DNA of 64,000 nt from Leuctra nigra. Taxonomy: Eukaryota > Arthropoda > Insecta > Plecoptera > Leuctridae. Below are positions 13,143-24,619 of the stretch, piece by piece. Position 1 is the stretch's first letter. The number at the start of each line of letters is the position of its first letter. Location of the stretch: positions 26,654,309 through 26,718,308 of the forward strand of contig OW203766.1 of NCBI GenBank assembly GCA_934045905.1. Direction: 5' to 3'. The position numbers and the translations under genes are program-made. The notes beneath the pieces were generated by a model. The model saw nothing but the letters and a program-made list of their open reading frames with translations, was not told where the DNA came from and made no database searches.

Positions 13143-14323
13143 CTATCTACCCTTCAGTCGCGTGAGGGGGGGGGGCAAGAGCCAAGATAGACACCTAGGT
13201 TTGTTTATTCAAAAGTGTTTGAGGAGCAGCTCAAGAACTTGTCAATGTCGTTTTGAATGTATTTAAAAAATCGAAAGTTTTCGATTATTCAAAATATTGT
13301 AAGTAGTCTATAAATTGAGTACTTACCTAAAAATTTGACGTTTTTGGAGACAAAGATAATGAACTCGAATATCTTTCATAATATCTTTGGTGGAGGTGCC
13401 GTATTCTAAAGTAAAGCTGCTAAATATGTGAAGAAATTATTCAGGAGGGCTGAAGCACTTTGTTGGTTCAATCTATTGTGTTTTGTCATCATTATCAATG
13501 AATTATTAGCGGTTGGGACTTCAAATCTCGTGGAAGGGTGAATAACCTGCAAGGTGGAGTAGTTAGTAGAATATCATATGTTGATGTATATTGGAGACTT
13601 GGAAGTTCGGAGTGGCTTTAAAATGTTTAATGTGTAATTTTCCCCATGTCCCCGGTCCCCCATTCCCTTCCAACCAGTGCTGGACTCCTCCGGGCCGGGC
13701 CCCCTTTGGTCGACCCCTCCCCATGGCTTCCCTTGATTATCAACAAAGTTAAAAATAACAACTTAATCTGCGCAAAATAACCTCGCTGTTGGTGCGCCGT
13801 TAAATAACTATACTACGAATATTTTTTCCAATTACCCTGCTAAAGATTATGCAAAATTTCAAGGGGAATCAAGTAAACAGCTGAGACGATTTTCTCTCAC
13901 ATTGTAAATAAATATAGTCATGTTGATGATATTCCGGACAAATTGAGGGGGCGTGTACATGTACCAGGTAAAACGAGTTGACTGGTTCCTGCCTGCACGG
14001 CGCGGCAACTGTAAATAGCTGATATCCGAATATTGCTACGCACTTAGGTAGCTACAATATTTCATGGTATATTGCAGGTATATGGTAAAGCCTACAGTGA
14101 TTCACAAATGATTGCTTTTCAAATGTAATTTAAAATACAGTCGTCACCAGTGTCTTGGCTGTAACTGGTACATGCTGTGGCCCCTCAATTACCTCTCGAA
14201 CACACCTCGGGACTCATCTCGACACACTTACGTCCCTCTAATACTGCGCCGCGCACCTATGACTTATGTATTCCGCACTACAACTCAACATTTGTCTGCG
14301 AGAACTCTCAGCGGTTTGGCGGA

Positions 14324-14342
14324 GGGGGGGGGGGGGGGGGGG
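14324..14342. repeat. G19 homopolymer
   Basis: Nineteen G in a row in otherwise mixed sequence. Confidence 0.95.
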
Positions 14343-15483
14343 AGCATATGTCCCCGTCTCCCCCGGGCACGCACATTAGATGTCGGTGAAATATTCACAG
14401 TTTGATCACGTGCTCCTTTCAAAACTTACCAAGAAGGTTTCCCTGAAACTTCTATTTCACTCTCTTTCATCCGAGAATCTGATTCCGTCGTATCTCCATC
14501 CCCTTCATTCATCCCTCTCCTCCTCCTGCTCATATTTCACTTTTCTTTCATTTTCTTACATCTCGTTGTTCTCATCTATTATGTTTGCCTCCTCTGGTCC
14601 ACCCAGCATTTATCTAGCGCCACCCCTGGAGTCATCTCTCAAGACTCAACATGGCGCCTCTAGTCGAGCTGCAATGCTGGGATTTACTGGGAATCCAGGA
14701 GTCATTGTACTTTAAGAGACCTGGGTACTTATTCTATTTCATTGTTTGATGTCGTTTCAACCGAATTGTTTTCTATAGTTTTGTTTTCACAATAAAAAAA
14801 TAAATTTTGAAGTCTTTTATGCGTGTAGGTAATTGTGTACTGGTTTGTACTAATGCTACGCACTAAAATATATTAGGACCTCTGGTGTCCTCAAGATTTA
14901 GGTATATTTAAAATAGGATAATATAATCGTATTTAACACTTTTAGGACGTACCAGAGATCGTAGTGCACTCGTTGGTGGCATGATTTAGTTTAGTTAGAT
15001 AGAATTGTGCGCAAACCATCTAATTTGTAAAATTGTATTATTATGTAAAGACACAATCGAACCGCTTCGTCCCGTTACCCTACTCAGGCCTCTTAATAAT
15101 TTTATATACTTCATGAGTGTGTATAAGCATATCAACTGATAGGTACTAAAGGTTCTTACTTGCCAAGTACATAAATAACGGATTGTTATTGAAAGAAATA
15201 AAATTCGATACCAGCCAAGAGTTCTGGTGACACGCACACCTCAGTATGACGAGTACGAGTAGTCAGTGTTACAAAATGTCTCGCCAACGGAAGGCAGCAG
15301 GTCGTTTCTGGAGAAGTGTGGTTTTAACAAGAAGATATTGAGCTATCCAGGTAAAAAATCACGTACTTGTTTTTTTTGAGATATTTAGGAACAAATTATG
15401 AAGATGATTTACAATCGAAATAAGGCAGAGTAAGCATAATCCCCATAAAAAAAACTCCGTACCTAAAAAAGCCAAGTCTCTTC

Positions 15484-15808
15484 AACTAAAAAAAATTAAT
15501 GAAATCTAAAACTTCTGCACTAAAAAGTTGTGATATCAAAAATGAGCCAAGTCAGAACTTTATTTGAAAATCAAAAAATACTTGGCGTATCGCGTATAAA
15601 ATTAGTTGAAGCATACGTCAATGGCTTAGAAGTATAGGCCAATCTAAAATATACATCAAATAAACATCTATACATATAGTATACCAATAATACTCTAAAA
15701 AACGATGCGCTAAGTATTTTTTGATTTTCAAATAATGTTTTGACTTGGATAATTTTTTGATATCACTACTTTTCAGTGCAAAATTTTTAGATTTCATTAG
15801 TTTTTGAA
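15484..15808. mobile_element. Long imperfect inverted repeat (foldback MITE)
   Basis: The left arm at about 15484-15593 and right arm at about 15701-15808 are imperfect reverse complements over roughly 110 bp. Shared blocks include AATGAAATCTAAAA, GTGATATCAAAAA and TATTTGAAAATCAAAAAATA. The spacer is about 107 bp with no coding sequence. No target duplication was recognised. Confidence 0.75.
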
Positions 15809-16461
15809 ACTTGCACATATCATATCATAGAAGGCTATGTGGTTGAAAATATGTGAAATTTTTAGTCCGATCAATTTATTAGTTTGATCACAGCGGTGAC
15901 TTGCCCATTGGACGTTTTATTTGGGCCGTCCCGTTCGTTGATATTTTTAACGAACGATTCATATTTTATTAACAACCTTGAAACATGAGAATTTCACAAT
16001 GTCCAACCTACTTTTTGTTGCTTAACAATTGACTTGCTACTAAACCTTTAACTGTATCGATTCTTCTCCTTTAAATGATACTAGGTATGTTGCATTAATT
16101 TTTCTTCATTTCCGACTATGGTCTATTCTTCTCGTCAACAATTTCCGCCGATCTCCATTTACATCTTCCAGCATGTATTGAAAATTTATTCTGTACTCCT
16201 CGCATTGCCAAGCCACATGAAATTAGTAGTTACTTGAATTTGTAATTTGATATATATTTTGTACCTTGATGCAGGACTCTGGTACACAAATGACAAGCAG
16301 AGCAAGATAAGTCGCACTCTAAGATACTCCTCGCGTATTGATCATTTTATCTATCTACAGCTCAACAGTGAAACTACCTTATGGAATGTTTTACAAATAC
16401 CGATACGACCTTCTCATAATGCTGGAAGATATGATATTAGAGTTTAGCCTATTTTAAATAG

Positions 16462-16690
16462 GCTGCATGTTGTGGATGAACGAAGGTTTCAGGAAGTTGA
16501 CTGACGTCATGGAGAAGATGTTCAACAGAAGCATGCAAGGAGAGGAGTGGGAGAGGAAGTTGATGACGTCATCATTACAGAAGATGAAACTTATGATGAA
16601 GTTGTACATCGCATCAACGCACGTTATCCCAACAGTTTAGTACGTCGTCTTGTTTCCGTACTTTTGGAAGAACAGGACCTCTTTCTTCAA
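16462..16690 (+). CDS. Odorant receptor exon, first visible, with in-frame TAG
   Basis: The acceptor is the AG at 16460-16461 and the donor is GTAAGA at 16691. The exon begins with two bases that finish a codon, and ends with two bases of a codon completed by the first base of the next exon. The translation has a long amphipathic charged stretch (W-M-N-E-G-F-R-K-L-T onward) leading into a hydrophobic segment that ends Y-V-V-L-F-P-Y-F-W, as expected for the loop and following membrane segment of an odorant receptor. TAG at 16638-16640 interrupts the frame just before Y-V-V-L. The receptor-like sequence on both sides suggests a point mutation rather than an exon end. Confidence 0.72.
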
Positions 16691-16975
16691 GTAAGAACAG
16701 TTAATTAATTGTTATACGTGGTTACATACTTATGAACAACATACTTATGGGTAGATCGACCCTGGCTTCTCATTGTCTGAACCTATGGATAGCCCTTACA
16801 CATGAGCATATGCTCGCCGGCGTAGCTGCAGTGCATCATTGGCAAACACAAACCCCACCACCGCGCTAAGGTGGCAGCCGTCGGGGGTATATTTTTTTTT
16901 TAATTTATGCACTGCTAAATCTATCCCGTGTTCTTTAATATCATACATTCGGAGTAAAATTGTTCAATATTTCAG

Positions 16976-17375
16976 TGGTGGTTGGACCATTTATGAAGGC
17001 ACAACATCACCGTATTTTGAGATGGCCCTTTTGTTTACGGCAGTCACAAGCTGCATGGCCTTGTGTTTGGTGGTCTATATTGATCTAATGACAATTCAAA
17101 GGACTTCGTCACACTTTGATCAACATCAACTCGATTGCTATGGACAGAGTCAATCTAAGACACATGTTTCAAAGTAACAACGACGACACAAAGTTTAATG
17201 CTACAAACAACTGGAGACGATGTTTTTACAAGCTGAATGAGACGAAGAAGGAACATGTGGTTGTAGGAGAGACAGGGATCTTGTATGGATCAGATTCAGA
17301 CACCAAGCAGGAAGTTGACCTTGAGATGGAAACCATTATCAAGGAGTGTGTTCAACGCCATGTTGAATTGACTAG
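16976..17375 (+). CDS. Odorant receptor exon with +1 frameshift
   Basis: The acceptor is TTTCAG ending at 16975 and the donor is GTAATA at 17376. The first part reads through G-G-W-T-I-Y-E-G-T-T-S-P-Y-F-E-M, the extracellular loop, and then a membrane segment ending in I-D-L-M. From about 17092 the receptor-like sequence continues in the next frame (Q-F-K-G-L-R-H-T-L, then a long loop) to the donor. Going from the ATG codon at 17088-17090 to the CAA at 17092 leaves one surplus base, so a single-base insertion near 17091 is the simplest account. There is no GT-AG pair that could remove it. Confidence 0.82.
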
Positions 17376-17450
17376 GTAATAGATGGGATGTTATTGTAAT
17401 AACTAATTGATAGTGAAAGTTATACATGATTATTTGAATTTAATTTACAG

Positions 17451-17550
17451 CTTCGTTCGTAGTTTGGAAGATGAATTGCAGTTGGTATTCATTATCCAGC
17501 TTATATGCAACGTCATCCCTTCTGTAGTGGTTGCCTTGTACACATTGATG
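17451..17550 (+). CDS. Odorant receptor exon
   Basis: A 100-bp exon between TTTACAG and GTATGT. It starts by completing a serine codon begun in the exon before and ends in phase 0. The translation (S-F-V-R-S-L-E-D-E-L-Q, then a hydrophobic run to Y-T-L-M) fits the intracellular loop and membrane segment 5 of the 7tm_6 family. Confidence 0.85.
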
Positions 17551-17642
17551 GTATGTATTATCATGCCTAAAACATAGATAATTATTACCAATGGCTTACG
17601 TTTAATGTCGTTCAATGTCATCATGAACGACGATTCTTCCAG

Positions 17643-17747
17643 GTACCTATTGGAGATATGCATACATTCGCTTTCGGGTCACTACTAGCTGCTTGCTTTG
17701 TTGAGTTGTACTTCCTGTGTCACTTAAGTGATGAAATATCAGGACAG
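17643..17747 (+). CDS. Odorant receptor exon
   Basis: A 105-bp, 35-codon exon in phase 0 at both ends, between CTTCCAG and GTACTG. It encodes a hydrophobic segment followed by F-L-C-H-L-S-D-E-I-S-G-Q, the position where odorant receptors carry their membrane segment 6 and a conserved polar turn. Confidence 0.86.
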
Positions 17748-17821
17748 GTACTGTTAGGTCTTACTAATTCATTCACAAATACGAACGACAAATATCGATA
17801 CAAATATCGATTGTGTTTCAG

Positions 17822-17977
17822 AGCTCGCTTGTGAAGGAAGCAATCTACGAATGTGATTGGTTTGAAGCGTCTGCGAATTTCAAGCGATCTATGAAGATCA
17901 TGATTTCAATGGCAAATCAACCGGTTGTTATCAAGGTTGTGGGATCTGTACCATTGTCAGTGGAAACCTTCAGAAGT
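17822..17977 (+). CDS. Odorant receptor exon with the conserved C-terminal signature
   Basis: A 156-bp, 52-codon exon in phase 0, between TGTTTCAG and GTAAGA. It carries the clearest family signature in the window: A-I-Y-E-C-D-W-F-E, then K-I-M-I-S-M-A-N-Q-P-V-V, then V-P-L-S-V-E-T-F-R-S. This matches the usual pattern (Y..W...; a rsq-P-like turn; lsletF) of 7tm_6 receptors. Confidence 0.92.
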
Positions 17978-18418
17978 GTAAGAAAATTGCGATAATTTCA
18001 ATCGGTTTCAAGCATTGACTAACAATTCTTTTGTTTGGTATTCGCAAGACTATAGTCGATGTCTGGTGACAAAGAATGCCGACCCGTTCTTATGTATAGA
18101 CCAAGGTCAAATTATTCACGTGTCCAGCTGAGATCGTCTTTCATTTTACCAGATGGCAGGGAAACCTGACGCAGTACAACAATATGCATTTGATGGTGTC
18201 GTAATATAAATATGAAGACAGGACGTGGTCATAAACTAAATTAATTATATGTCCATACATTGGCAGAATCTGGTAAAGGAGTGTGGCCTTGGACAACGAC
18301 GAAAGGATTCAGTGCTGCAGCTATAGAATGTCACAAATCCCATATAGAACCGAAGTCAATGGTTTCGGGCATTTTTTATCTTTGCATTTGATTTAGTTCT
18401 TTTTGTGTGTCGTTACAG

Positions 18419-18443
18419 GTAGCGAATCTTGCTTATACCTACT
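18419..18443 (+). CDS. Odorant receptor last exon, left part before the insertion
   Basis: Follows the acceptor CGTTACAG. It encodes V-A-N-L-A-Y-T-Y and one base of the next codon, and then stops abruptly at the inverted-repeat end of a transposable element. Read through, the frame enters G-rich element sequence and would add about 50 unrelated residues before a stop near 18601. Confidence 0.85.
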
Positions 18444-19405
18444 CAGGGACGACGCTAAGGGGGGGCCTGGGGGGGCCACGGCCCCCCCCAGGCATTCGCG
18501 CGGCCCCCCCTTGTGCCCCCCCAAACCAAATGTGGGAAAATAAATATCTTGAAAGTCTATACTTTTCTTCAATTTTTTGCACTGTTCAAATTATCAAATA
18601 AAACATCAGCTGACAATGTTTTGCAAATAGGCGACTTTCGTATGCCAGACAAAATGAAGTTCCTAAGAAGTATAGCAGGGTTGACAAAAATTCGATAAGA
18701 TAGGTATGGAGCTCAAAATTAAGGAAATATCTTTCAATGGAGACTCTAAGTTTCAAATTAGGAAAGGAGAGATTTAAATGGTTTGGTCGATTAAAAGGGA
18801 TGGAACAAGAGAGGATACCGAGAAGGAAGGCAGATAGAGCAGCAATGGGAGGGAAAAGAAATGCAGGGAGACCGCGAACGAAGTGGATGAGTGGAGTGAA
18901 GGTGACGAAAAATGGTGGGAGGACAGACTGTTCATAAAAATTAGTGTAGGGATAATTTTTTGAAGACTTCAGTTTTTTTAATTATCCCCACCAGGCGCTT
19001 AGGAAGGGGGGGATGGGGGGAGATTACCCCCTCTGATTCAATACCCCTCCCTATACTTAATTATTTATGTGTCAAGAAAAAAATGTGCTTAAAAAGTGTT
19101 AAAATCGCATAGAAATGCACCAAATTGATGTCGGAAATTCAAAAAAAATTCGGGGCTGTGCGCCCCGGACCTGCATTTTACGGGGGGGGGGGCCTTCCCC
19201 CAGACCCCCCAATTGTCTTCGTAGACACTAGTAAGTCCAGCTCAAGATATTTTACAATATTATTTCCCCCTTGCAAATTGAGTCCTATGCGCCTGATCCC
19301 CAAGCACAATATGAAAATATACATGTGCAAATACAATTGCCCCCCCTAAAAAGTTTATTGCCCTACCTAGGCCCCCCCTGAATAAAAATCCTAGCGTCGT
19401 CCCTG
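18444..19405. mobile_element. 962-bp DNA transposon inserted in the odorant receptor last exon
   Basis: The ends are inverted copies of CAGGGACGACGCTA. Direct copies of CTACT flank it (18439-18443 and 19407-19411), or six bases with one mismatch (CCTACT and TCTACT). Subterminal DNA is unusually rich in G or C runs, for example 18461-18525, 19182-19215 and 19338-19380. No transposase is seen, so it is non-autonomous. The CAGGG end resembles hAT elements, but those usually make 8-bp duplications, so I do not assign a superfamily. It contains a LINE tail at 18630-18915. Confidence 0.85.
18630..18915 (+). pseudogene. Nested tail fragment of a non-LTR retrotransposon
   Basis: Two linked stretches resemble the C-terminal tail common in insect endonuclease/reverse transcriptase LINEs. 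The first, near 18651, reads M-K-F-L-R-S-I-A-G-L-T-K. The second, from about 18770 to 18900, reads F-K-W-F-G-R-L-K-G-M-E-Q-E-R-I-P and then G-R-P-R-T-K-W-M-S-G-V. In the family this is the W-F-G-H-V-x-R-M plus G-R-P-R-x-R-W motif. Stops and frame changes separate them, so it is a dead fragment. It lies wholly inside the DNA transposon. Confidence 0.7.
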
Positions 19406-19411
19406 TCTACT

Positions 19412-19464
19412 GGACGTCACTTAAAACAATCATCAAAAAAAGACAATACAGAATAAGCCAATAG
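19412..19464 (+). CDS. Odorant receptor last exon, right part after the insertion
   Basis: Starts just after the repeated CTACT that follows the element. Joined to the T at 18443, the first two bases make a tryptophan codon, and the frame continues T-S-L-K-T-I-I-K-K to TAG at 19462-19464. This is the expected extreme C-terminus of the receptor and lies within about 18 codons of the insertion. Confidence 0.82.
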
Positions 19465-22400
19465 TTATTCTGATACCACACACGAGAATGTACGAGTACA
19501 AAGCGAACCTAAAGTGATTACGACACTACAGACATTGCAAACCATCTTTACCGCGACAGACTAATGTCAAATGTTTTTTGAGAGTAAGCAAACTGTTTTT
19601 AGCTTGATTGGTTGAGCCGCTTAGGCTGTGATGGCGTCCCGTGGTTTCTTTCTCGACAAAAGAATTTGAATAATCATCTGGATAAGGAAATTAATACATC
19701 TAAATTTTACTATATTCACGGCCCTGTAGCTCGTAAATTGCATATTATCCTATTGTTTTTTGTATGATTGCAGAGTGGATAGCTCCAAGACATATTACGG
19801 AAAACGCTGTGAGTAACGCGTTCATGGTATTACATGCGAATTGTAAAAATCAATAAAATACAAAAAGAAACATTTAAAAATATTTTTTTTTCACTAAAAT
19901 GGTGAATTAATTGTAAACACCTCGGTACCTTTGACCATGCTGATTTTAAGGTCATAGTTAAAGTGCTCCATTTTTAATTGTCTACAAATCACAGGATCCT
20001 TTTAAAAAAGTATACACGTGACCACTCTTATAACATTAATGTAAGTCACATATCAGATCGAACACAGAGAAAATGTGAGATTTTCCATTTTTGCGTCATT
20101 ACTTTGTGTAAAATGTGTAGTGTAATAGCTTGGCTCAACAGTGCTACCGCCCCATCTGTCAATGAAATCCATCATGCCAAAGCGGAGTTCGAACTCAATG
20201 CGTTATGCACCTACGTTTTATATTTCTCTATTTTATATTTTATATTTATAGTTTCGATCGTAGTTTCGACCCAAGTGGCAGGAAGACTGATCGAAACATC
20301 GCAACTAACACTAGAGTTCAAGCTGAGAGCAAAGATCTGAGACTCTATTGACCAATAGGGAAGTGGGTAAGTGCTTTAGCCGCTTACAGAGAGCCTCGAT
20401 TTAAGTGGGATTTCCTTCTTCTTCGCATTGTTTTTATTGGCACACACGGAAGAAACTTTTCCTCCTGGAAAAGAGACTTGTTCATTCCCTCTTCCCTCTG
20501 GTAGTATCCCATAGGGAAAATTTCATCTAAGTCTCCACCATCCCTCTAGGACAATTTCAGTCGAGAACCTTGCAGCTGGATTTTCAGTTGCTTTATGCGC
20601 CTGGGGTTTTGTTGGATTCGCCTTATCGCTGTTAGCCATATTAACCTCGAGTTAAGTCGGGACTTAGCTGTGGCTAATTCTGGCTAAACCGAAATGGGCC
20701 TCTATTCGATGAGGACGTGGGATTTGGTGGATCTCGTAAATATGATGGGCTTAATCACAGGAACAGTTCCTTCTAGACGGGATTAGTGACGTCAGAAGAC
20801 CACGTGATCTGCATTGGCAGTGAAGATCTAGGAGGCTGTGCAAGGAGATCTAGGAGGCTGTGCTTGTAATGTGCAAGGAGATACAAGATGGAGCCACCTG
20901 TCTGCCAAGATGGCGGTCCGATGGGGATTAGATTTATAATAAATATAATATAATATGATATAAAATATCATTTAAAAAAATATGAATGGATATAATTTTT
21001 TATATTGGTAAAACCTTATTAGTTTTAATCTCATATTTTTAGAGTTTATACTGAAGCCCTGAACATCCATCAATGATCTAAAATATGTCAAGGATGAGAG
21101 AAAATGCGTTTGTACCAAACATAACTGTGCATTACTATAAATTGATCGGTTACAATTTAAAAATGCATGTATAATTTTGGAAATTATGTTGATAGGTGCC
21201 AACTTTCAGCTTGATAAGAGGAACAGTACGACGTATACATCGTAAGAAATATAACAAGAACAAAAAGTACCTGGTTGCATTTAAATGTAATGTTTTTATC
21301 CAAGGTTTTCGCGTCCACAAAAATGATACGACCTTTCATTACACTAATGCCACATTACCATGGGTTGATTTTGCAATGGAAGTAATTCAATTTCATCCGG
21401 CATTGTAATGTAGTCTTGGGGAAACTGGATGAAATTCCGTGTTACTCTGTGTTGAATTGCGTTATGAATTCATCCCGTCAGATTCTCTCTCTGCCTTGCT
21501 GACGTCACAAACACTCGGTTCTGCTGGGTGGAATTTGTCATTCACAGATTCCAAATGCAACTCGTTGAAAAAAAACTCAGAACGTTTTCAATTTCCCATT
21601 GACGTAACTTTTTGAAAAGTGTATCAGAAAATTACCTGTCAACCAATTGACATGCTAGGTCGTTCTTTTCTATTTCGACTTCTAGCATGTATAGAATATT
21701 TCCAATCTGTAATCTCCTCCCCCGTGCTTTTCCACTCAATATAGCCAATTTATTGATAGTTTTTGGTACCAACTATTTTATTATTCAATTATAGAATTTG
21801 ATTTTAAAGTTTTCTTGATGTTCACTGAGCTAGTAAATTCAGAAAGTAATTTAAAGATAGGGAATGAAACTATGAGCATCAACTGATATACGGTGAAAAC
21901 TTAGAATTTCAATTTGAAGTTAAAATTGCATCCAAGTCAGTTGCATCAACGTCACGGAGAATAAATCAAGTTTGTTTCATTTCTTTAGTAGCTACCCCAG
22001 ACTGTTAAAAACCAGCGAACTCTGATTGCAAAGTGACAATCACTTTTATACTTCACTCTTCACTGAAATTGTAAATGTGTATAATAAAGTAAAGATTTAA
22101 AAAATATTTTTATCCATTTCAGTGTTAAATAAGTTTAATAAACTATTAGAAAATTATGTAATCAGCAGACCATAATATTTTCATTTACTAGAGAAGATTT
22201 GCAAATGGAGCTTTTTAAGGGTGATTTCTGTAACAATTCACTTTTCTTAGATTGATTGTCTATATTGCTTGGGCGAAGAGAAATTCCACTTGATATGTGC
22301 AGCTATTATATCGAAATCTCTAAAAATTAATTACAAATTTGGTTTTGGTCTTAAAGTTTTGTTGTAAAGTTTTACCATGAAGTGTAACGGAAACTATAGA

Positions 22401-24073
22401 TCTATTTCCTGACCAAGCTTTTAATTGAGTAACCGACAATTAACATAATTTAAAAAATACAAAAAAAGTAGATCGCATCATATTATAAATTCAAAAAGTA
22501 GTCGACGGTTTAAAAGAGAAGAAGAATAAAAGTAGATTAAACCGATCATGCCGAAAGTTTTCCCATTACCCTGACGGAATTGAATTCCCACAGCACTAAA
22601 ACTGCAATTGTTACACATTCTATCTGCAAATTTATCGAATATATATCTCATCGCCGACAAATTCCAGACTTCTCGAGTGAATTCGAACACCCCTCTCTCT
22701 CCACTCTCCCGCTCTTGTTCTAATCAAATTTTCCCTCACGCTTTTGAAGTCCTCTCAAACCCTCACTATTTAGATTCAATCTCCGGCTGATAATATCAAC
22801 TGAAATGTTAGTTGGATGTTGCGAAACCAATTACCGAGCTCGAATGATAATTGATGAAGATTCTTTGATAAGTTTCAATTTGTTTTATTTCGTGTGGAGT
22901 AGATAAACAGAGGGACACTCGTTCGCTATAAACCCCTTCAGTGAAAAGCCTTCGGGATGAATCTATTTTGTGTCATCTTGTGATATAGCATGAACAATAT
23001 AGGAACTAAGCGTATTAGTGTTTGACAATACGTTACGTTTTCAATTATTTCACAAACGAACTGACAAAACATTTATTTCAATATAATTCTGAGTATTTAG
23101 CGATCCTCTCAGTAAAACTATTAGAAAATTTTAATTATTTATGGACGATTTCTCACTCTCTGGACCTCAGAAAATCGCAGAATAGTAGGAGGAGAAAGTT
23201 GTGTTTCTTGGGGGTAGAGGGGTCCGATATATTATATATGTTTTTTGAATTTTTACCTAAGTTATTTCTGCTATTTTTTTCCAATATTGATTTATATTTA
23301 TTCCAAAAATTTTTAAATCTTTTCCTTGTACCCTATAATTTAAATAAAAATAGTTTTCGGGATTTTGTGGCCAAATCGGGACAAAGGGGAGGTCAAAAGA
23401 TGTCCTAAACATTATGACGTAATTTTATTACACCACACAACTCCTGTACAGCATCCTACACTTAATCCCCTGTAAAACTGAGCGTGATGTATCTCCTATT
23501 GTAAGACCCAAGTGCTCTGTGTGCTCTGTGCATTCGGTTCTGGCTCTGCTTGTTAAAGTAAGTATTCCAATGTTTGCGCTGCACTCTGGGACGGACACGA
23601 CGTCGCAACATCTGCCAACGACAACCATCACCAAACTGGAAGAAACTTTCAAGTGGGAGGATCTTGTCGATTGTTTCCGAGAAGATAAACACCGCCATCG
23701 ACACGTTTTAGTTACTCTCTTTCATGAAACAAAAGCGAAGAAAAGAAAACTCGGGAAACATCGTGGCGGTGTTTTCCATTCAATTTCCACTCGTGGAATT
23801 AAATGGGAAATGGCGTGGTTTGTTTTGCAAAGTGATTATTATAAAAGGTGTTGAAGTTTACTTGAGTTTGAATAGTAAAGATTTATTGAAGCCGGCGTCC
23901 ATGACGCTTTGGTTGGTAGTCATGGCAACAAACAGTTCCATGCAATGGGTAACAAACTCTCTTCGTAAAAATGCAGAATTGTTGCCCACATATTTTAAGA
24001 AAAGGATTTTGCATACAGGTAGAAAAATACTTAAGAAGTAAACATAAGAAAAAAATTTAAACTTTAGTACTTT
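19465..24073. other. No supported gene downstream of the receptor
   Basis: Likely 3' UTR or flank of the receptor at first (AATAAA near 19853), then AT-rich DNA. A 22-bp direct repeat (AGATCTAGGAGGCTGTGC, twice) is at about 20824-20863. No further receptor exons were recognised. Confidence 0.55.
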
Positions 24074-24310
24074 GGGCTAAGTTGTCAATGCTTTATTAAA
24101 GTAACTGTTAAAACCAGTAGTTAAGTTTAAGTGGTCACTCAAGGAATGTCATTGGTTGTTGCCATGCTAATATAGTCCTAATAAGCTCTTTAACGTAGCT
24201 GGCCCTTAGGACACCAAGGCTATGTTAAATCAGTCGTTATAAGGAATTAAATTTACTAGTAATATGGTACTAATCATCTGTTTAAAATTAGAAGAGCATT
24301 GAAAACTGAC
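24074..24310. mobile_element. Harbinger-like MITE, diverged longer copy
   Basis: The ends GGGCTAAGTTGTCAATGC and GCATTGAAAACTGACCC are imperfect inverted repeats and match the ends of the element at 34872-35018. Both share GTCATTGGTTGTTGCCATG. The flanks are TTT on both sides, possibly a drifted TWA duplication. It is about 90 bp longer than its relative. Confidence 0.55.
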
Positions 24311-24619
24311 CCTTTAAATCAGTATTGTACCACAGTTTTTGAGATCACATTGTAAGTATGCTGAATTTAATAAATATTAGTAATGTAAAAAAAACTACGA
24401 ACTTGTAATGTTATACCAATAAGTAATAACACACAATGTTTTGTTGAATAATCAAGCGATAAATTTATACATCCCTTTCATTTCCATAATACGAATGTCA
24501 TTTTACTCCAAACCCTGACAGGATACAAACAATATATCCAATACTGGTTACGCTCATCTCAGCAATTTCCATCTACTTTATCAAAGTGTCAAGTTTGTAC
24601 GGCGTTGGATGATAATTGT

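Larger units (their letters stand above)
12545..15483. other. No supported gene
   Basis: Contains the CAGGCGTCG tandem repeat, a G10 run near 13170, and the G19 run. Open frames are short and unlike any family I know. Confidence 0.6.
16462..19464 (+). pseudogene. Insect odorant receptor (7tm_6 family), disrupted
   Basis: Insect odorant receptors are seven-transmembrane ligand-gated channel subunits in olfactory neuron dendrites that work with the co-receptor Orco. Six exons are visible: 16462-16690, 16976-17375, 17451-17550, 17643-17747, 17822-17977, and 18419-18443 continued at 19412-19464. All five introns are GT-AG and every junction keeps phase, giving about 354 residues. The family's C-terminal pattern is clear: a Y-E-C-D-W segment, then M-A-N-Q-P-V-V-I-K, then L-S-V-E-T-F, then A-Y-T-Y-W-T-S-L-K at the end. 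The usual length is roughly 380-450 residues, so an N-terminal exon or exons are missing; 16275-16447 could hold one but no clean donor joins it. Lesions seen: TAG at 16638-16640, a one-base frameshift near 17091, and a 962-bp transposon in the last exon. An AATAAA near 19853 could be the polyadenylation signal. Pseudogene is inferred; assembly error could explain the two small lesions. Confidence 0.88.

Noticed and set aside
16247..16447. Possible N-terminal receptor exon (G-L-W-Y-T-N-D-K-Q after a CAG acceptor at 16274)
   Set aside because: The start resembles odorant receptor N-termini, but no good donor joins it in phase to the exon at 16462, and the rest is not receptor-like. Left out of the gene model.
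18407..18601. A 64-codon glycine/proline-rich protein
   Set aside because: It is receptor exon sequence running into the transposon, not an independent gene.
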